Source of the DNA: Burkholderiaceae bacterium
Lineage (GTDB): Bacteria > Pseudomonadota > Gammaproteobacteria > Burkholderiales > Burkholderiaceae_C
Direction: 5' to 3'
Length of the DNA: 35,281 bases
Assembly (NCBI GenBank): GCA_014879655.1
Contig: JACSRS010000068.1
Span: 1 to 35,281 of the forward strand
The notes beneath the pieces are model-generated. The model searched no databases, was not told where the DNA came from, and saw only the letters and a list, made by a program, of their open reading frames with translations. Of the stretch, positions 32,195-35,281 are shown piece by piece (within the stretch, counting starts at the first letter, position 1; every line of letters starts with the position of its first letter). Made by a program: the position numbers and the translations under genes.

Positions 32195-32236
32195 ACCCAG
32201 CGTCAGATGGTGCTTTGTTGCTACCATCTAAATAGC
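32195..32236 (+). repeat. Dispersed repeat copy E
   Basis: CCAGCGTCAGATGGTGC starts at 32197; the unit ends near AAATAGC. Inside, AGATGGT and ACCATCT pair as a perfect 7-bp hairpin. It lies between the CDF gene and the terminator of the aldehyde dehydrogenase gene. Confidence 0.6.
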
Positions 32237-32270
32237 AAAAACCCCTGCCAGCGGAGCCGGTCAGGGGTTT
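32237..32270 (-). terminator. Rho-independent terminator of aldehyde dehydrogenase gene
   Basis: On the minus strand AAACCCCTG (32270-32262) pairs with CAGGGGTTT (32247-32239), followed by further T to position 32237. It lies 40 nt past the dehydrogenase stop. On the plus strand the hairpin is followed only by TTTG, so it may also act weakly for the CDF gene. Confidence 0.8.
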
Positions 32271-32309
32271 GCGGTTTGCTGTGGCAGGCGGGCAGCCTGC
32301 GGGGCCGGG

Positions 32310-33752
32310 TCAGAGCATTCGCTTGAGCATGCTGGTGACCTGCTCGAAGCGCGGGCCGTAGGGCGGATAGAACAGATGGCCCATGCCCATGCTCGATTGC
32401 GTCAGCACGCTTTTCTCGTGCGTGAAGCGCAGAAAGCCCGCGTGACCGTGGTACGAACCCCAGCCACTCTCGCCGACACCGCCGAAGGGCAGGTTTTCAT
32501 GGGCGATGTGCATCAGCGTGTCGTTCACAGAAACGCCGCCGCTCACCGTGTTGGCCAGCACCTTGTCGCGCGCGCTCTTGTTGGTGCCGAACCAGTACAG
32601 CGCCAGCGGGCGCGGCCGGGCGTTGATGAGTTCAATCGCTTCGTCGAGCTTGTCGTAGGTGAGCACCGGCAGGATGGGGCCGAAGATCTCTTCTTCCATC
32701 ACCCGCATGCCGGCCTTGGCGCCGTACACCAGCACCGGCGCCATCTGGCGCGTGGCCGGGTCGGCGGACGTGGCCGACTCGCCTTGCGGGTCGATCACCT
32801 TGAGGGTGGCGCCTTTGTCCACCGCATCGGCCAGCAGGGCGTGGTGGCGCGCGAAGTGGCGGTCGTTCTGGATGCTGGCGTAGTCGGGGTTGCCTGCGAT
32901 CTTCGGGAACAGCCTTGCCACAGCAGCGGCAAAGGCTTTCTCGAACGCGGCTTCGCGCCCCTTTGGGAGCAGCAGGTAGTCGGGCGCAATGCAGGTCTGG
33001 CCGGCATTGAGCAGCTTGCCGTGGGCGATCTTGACCGCAGCGTCGTTCAGGTCGACCGAGGCGTCGACGATGCAAGGCGACTTGCCGCCCAGCTCCAGCG
33101 TGGTCGGCGTCAGGTTATTGGCCGCCTCAGCGGCCACCTTGCGGCCCACGGCGGTGGAGCCGGTGAAGAACAGGTGGTCGAACGGCAGGCCGGCAAACTG
33201 GGCCGCGACACCGGCGTCGCCCTGGATCACACAGAACTCGTCGGCTTCGAACGAGGCATGCACCAGCTCGGCCATCAGCGCTGACGTGATGGGTGTCAGC
33301 TCGCTGGGCTTGAGCATCACCCGGTTGCCGGCGGCCAGCGCGGTGGCGGCCGGGCCAAAGGCCAGCTGGATCGGGTAGTTCCACGGCGAGATCACGCCGA
33401 CCACTCCCAGCGGCTGGCGGTGGATGTGCGCGGCGGCCGGTTGCAGATAGACCGGCGTCGAAACCTTGACCGGCTTCATCCAGCGCGGCAGGTGCTTGTT
33501 CAGGTGCGTCAGCATGGCGCGCAGCACAAAAATGTCGGCCACCTCGGTCAGGTGCGCCGAGCGCACGCCAAAGTCCGCCTGCACCGCAGCGGCCAGGTCG
33601 CTGCTGCGGTTTTCGATGATCTGGCGCAAGCGCTTGAGCCGGTCGCGGCGCAGCGCAAGCGGCACGTCGACCTGCACGCGGCTGGACTGGAACTGCGCAT
33701 CAAAAAGCGCGTGCATGGGGAGGTGGGGCAGGTTGTCAATCATGCTGACCAT
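32310..33752 (-). CDS. Coniferyl aldehyde dehydrogenase-like NAD(P)-dependent aldehyde dehydrogenase
   Basis: The 480-aa product is an aldehyde dehydrogenase. The substrate-entry segment is GVVGVISPWNYPIQLAFGPA, the nucleotide fold has FFTGSTAVGRKVAAEAA, catalytic Glu is in TLELGGKSP and catalytic Cys in NAGQTCIAPDYLLLP. The C-terminal stretch SVNDTLMHIAHENLPFGGVGESGWGSYHG and the late F-T-H-EKSVL sequence resemble the coniferyl aldehyde dehydrogenase (CalB) subgroup of class-3-like enzymes. The true substrate may be another aromatic or aliphatic aldehyde. ATG at 33752; one at 33743 is equally possible. Confidence 0.9.
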   Translation of the reverse strand: MVSMIDNLPHLPMHALFDAQFQSSRVQVDVPLALRRDRLKRLRQIIENRSSDLAAAVQADFGVRSAHLTEVADIFVLRAMLTHLNKHLPRWMKPVKVSTPVYLQPAAAHIHRQPLGVVGVISPWNYPIQLAFGPAATALAAGNRVMLKPSELTPITSALMAELVHASFEADEFCVIQGDAGVAAQFAGLPFDHLFFTGSTAVGRKVAAEAANNLTPTTLELGGKSPCIVDASVDLNDAAVKIAHGKLLNAGQTCIAPDYLLLPKGREAAFEKAFAAAVARLFPKIAGNPDYASIQNDRHFARHHALLADAVDKGATLKVIDPQGESATSADPATRQMAPVLVYGAKAGMRVMEEEIFGPILPVLTYDKLDEAIELINARPRPLALYWFGTNKSARDKVLANTVSGGVSVNDTLMHIAHENLPFGGVGESGWGSYHGHAGFLRFTHEKSVLTQSSMGMGHLFYPPYGPRFEQVTSMLKRML

Positions 33753-33761
33753 GATAGGGCC

Positions 33762-33792
33762 GGGGCCGGACTCTGTTTAGAGCCCAGGCCCC
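33762..33792. other. Long imperfect hairpin between clpB and aldehyde dehydrogenase gene
   Basis: On the minus strand GGGGCC and GGCCCC arms, with inner CTCT/AGAG arms around AAAC, form a long imperfect stem over 33792-33762. It begins about 20 nt after the clpB stop. No T run follows, so it is not a standard intrinsic terminator; it may stabilise the clpB 3' end. Confidence 0.4.
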
Positions 33793-33813
33793 ATCCCCGC
33801 TCAGGGTAAACAC

Positions 33814-35281
33814 TCAGTCGCGCGGGCGCAGGCTGAATTTGAAGACGCCGGGCGCGAGCACCGGGTCCACATCCACCGAAATGAGCGATTTCGGCGGAAA
33901 GCGCCCTTCCAGCAGCAGGCGCGACAGCGGGTTCTCGATGCGCTGCTGAATCGCGCGCTTGAGCGGCCGGGCGCCGAACACCGGGTCGAACCCGACTTTG
34001 GCCACTTCGGCAATCGCCGCTTCCGACACCTGCAGCGAAAGCTCCATCTTTTCCAGACGGGCTTCGAGCACTTTGAGCTGGATGCGTGCGATGGACTCGA
34101 TGTTTTTCGCGTCGAGCGGGTGGAACACCACGGTCTCGTCGATGCGGTTGAGGAACTCGGGGCGGAAGTAGTTCTTCAGTTCGTCCGTCACCGCGTCCTT
34201 GATGTCCTCGTAGGGCTGACCCGCCATCTGCTGGATGACCGGCGAGCCGATGTTGCTGGTCATCACGATCACGGTGTTCTTGAAGTCCACGGTGCGTCCC
34301 TGGCCGTCGGTGAGCCGGCCATCGTCAAGCACCTGCAAGAGCACGTTGAAGACGTCGGGGTGGGCCTTCTCGACCTCATCGAGCAGCAGCACCGCGTAGG
34401 GCTTGCGACGCACGGCTTCGGTCAGGTAGCCGCCCTCTTCATAGCCCACGTAGCCCGGCGGCGCGCCGATCAGGCGGGCCACCGAGTGTTTCTCCATGAA
34501 TTCGCTCATGTCGATGCGCACCAGGTGGTCTTCGCTGTCGAACAGGAAACCGGCCAGCGCCTTGCACAGCTCGGTCTTGCCGACGCCGGTGGGTCCGAGG
34601 AACAGGAAGGAGCCGGTGGGACGGTTCGGGTCCGACAGGCCCGAGCGCGAGCGGCGGATGGCATTGGCGACGGCAGCAATCGCCTCATCCTGGCCGACCA
34701 CACGCTGGTGCAGGCGGTCTTCCATCTGCAGGAGCTTGTCTTTTTCGCCCTGCATCATCTTGGCCACCGGAATGCCGGTGGCGCGGGACACCACTTCGGC
34801 AATCTCTTCCGCACCGACCGATGTGCGCAGCAGGCGTGGCGCGGCGCCCTCGCCGCGGGATTCTTCCTGCGCCTGGGCTTCTTTCAGCCGCTTTTCGAGC
34901 GTAGGCAACTGACCGTACTGCAGTTCAGCGACCTTGTTGAAGTCGCCCTTGCGCGTCAGTTCCTCGATCTGGAACTTGAGCTTGTCGATTTCTTCGCGCA
35001 CCTGGGCACTGCCCTGGGCGCTGGCCTTCTCCGACTTCCAGACTTCGTCCAGATCGGCGATTTCCTTCTGCAGCTTGTCGATTTCGCCATTGATCAGCTC
35101 GAAGCGCTTCTTCGAGGCCTCGTCTTTTTCCTTCTTGACAGCCTCGCGCTCGATCTGCAGCTGGATCAACCGGCGATCGAGCTTGTCCATCACCTCGGGC
35201 TTGGAGTCGAGTTCGATCTTGATCTTGGACGCGGCCTCGTCGATCAGGTCGATGGCCTTGTCGGGCAGGAAGCGGTCGGTG
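33814..35281 (-). CDS. clpB: ATP-dependent chaperone ClpB, C-terminal part (5' end outside window)
   Basis: ClpB is a hexameric AAA+ disaggregase that works with DnaK. The frame stays open through the right window edge; the first visible codons read [17 protein letters not shown], the end of NBD1, so several hundred N-terminal residues are missing. The coiled-coil middle domain follows ([26 protein letters not shown] ...), then NBD2 with Walker [11 protein letters not shown], Walker [12 protein letters not shown] and the arginine-finger region [11 protein letters not shown], and the C-terminal D2 domain ending KFSLRPRD. No frameshift was seen. Confidence 0.97.
   Translation of the reverse strand, partial: TDRFLPDKAIDLIDEAASKIKIELDSKPEVMDKLDRRLIQLQIEREAVKKEKDEASKKRFELINGEIDKLQKEIADLDEVWKSEKASAQGSAQVREEIDKLKFQIEELTRKGDFNKVAELQYGQLPTLEKRLKEAQAQEESRGEGAAPRLLRTSVGAEEIAEVVSRATGIPVAKMMQGEKDKLLQMEDRLHQRVVGQDEAIAAVANAIRRSRSGLSDPNRPTGSFLFLGPTGVGKTELCKALAGFLFDSEDHLVRIDMSEFMEKHSVARLIGAPPGYVGYEEGGYLTEAVRRKPYAVLLLDEVEKAHPDVFNVLLQVLDDGRLTDGQGRTVDFKNTVIVMTSNIGSPVIQQMAGQPYEDIKDAVTDELKNYFRPEFLNRIDETVVFHPLDAKNIESIARIQLKVLEARLEKMELSLQVSEAAIAEVAKVGFDPVFGARPLKRAIQQRIENPLSRLLLEGRFPPKSLISVDVDPVLAPGVFKFSLRPRD

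Overview
The window reads as chromosomal DNA of a GC-rich betaproteobacterium of the order Burkholderiales, most likely family Comamonadaceae. The reasons are gene content and order (tRNA-Pro, MerR regulator, ihfA, pheT, pheS, rplT, rpmI, infC and thrS in one block), a histone-H1-like/SWIB protein, a Bug-type tripartite tricarboxylate transporter, and a dispersed intergenic repeat of a kind common in that family. Family placement is inference; no database was searched.

Region 1 (1-8.1 kb, minus strand) is the conserved translation block: thrS, infC, rpmI (L35), rplT (L20), pheS, pheT, ihfA, a MerR-type regulator and tRNA-Pro(GGG). infC appears to start at an ATC codon. Between rplT and pheS lies a compound inverted repeat that includes a terminator-like hairpin with a T8 tail. 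Region 2 (8.4-12.9 kb) holds isocitrate lyase with two tandem operator-like palindromes at its promoter, a gamma-glutamylcyclotransferase-like protein, an EamA transporter, an RraA-family protein and an H1-tail/SWIB-domain protein.

Region 3 (12.9-24.0 kb) is an unusual catabolic locus. A ThDP-dependent acetolactate-synthase-like enzyme is divergent from a TetR regulator. A clear sigma70-type promoter overlapping a 20-bp palindrome precedes a Bug solute-binding protein, TctB, TctA, a TIM-barrel isomerase/epimerase, an enolase-superfamily enzyme, a Gfo/Idh/MocA oxidoreductase, a DUF993 protein with a DHDPS-like GIKxSxxD lysine motif, and a second TIM-barrel isomerase/epimerase. Tight spacing and ATGA overlaps indicate one operon. 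A reasonable reading is uptake of a polyhydroxylated carboxylate or cyclitol-like compound, then oxidation, isomerisation or dehydration, and C-C cleavage. The substrate cannot be read from sequence, and this is the best candidate for an undescribed system. An MFS transporter with a divergent AraC regulator follows.

Region 4 (26.4-35.3 kb) starts with a two-gene cytochrome c/flavocytochrome c sulfide dehydrogenase-like pair. Its flavoprotein has a Tat-lipoprotein signal and lacks the second redox cysteine of the classical enzyme. Then come a 55-aa basic ORF, a GDT1-family transporter with a hotdog thioesterase, cbpA-cbpM-CDF transporter with overlapping or close ends, a coniferyl-aldehyde-dehydrogenase-like enzyme, and the 3' part of clpB cut by the window edge.

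Five copies of a dispersed repeat (CCAGCGTC ... GCTATT) sit between genes at about 6.1, 12.9, 21.8, 28.6 and 32.2 kb; one supplies the last codons of the ThDP-enzyme gene. The translation block looks visibly less GC-rich than regions 3 and 4. Most long antisense frames are GC-bias shadows and were left out.
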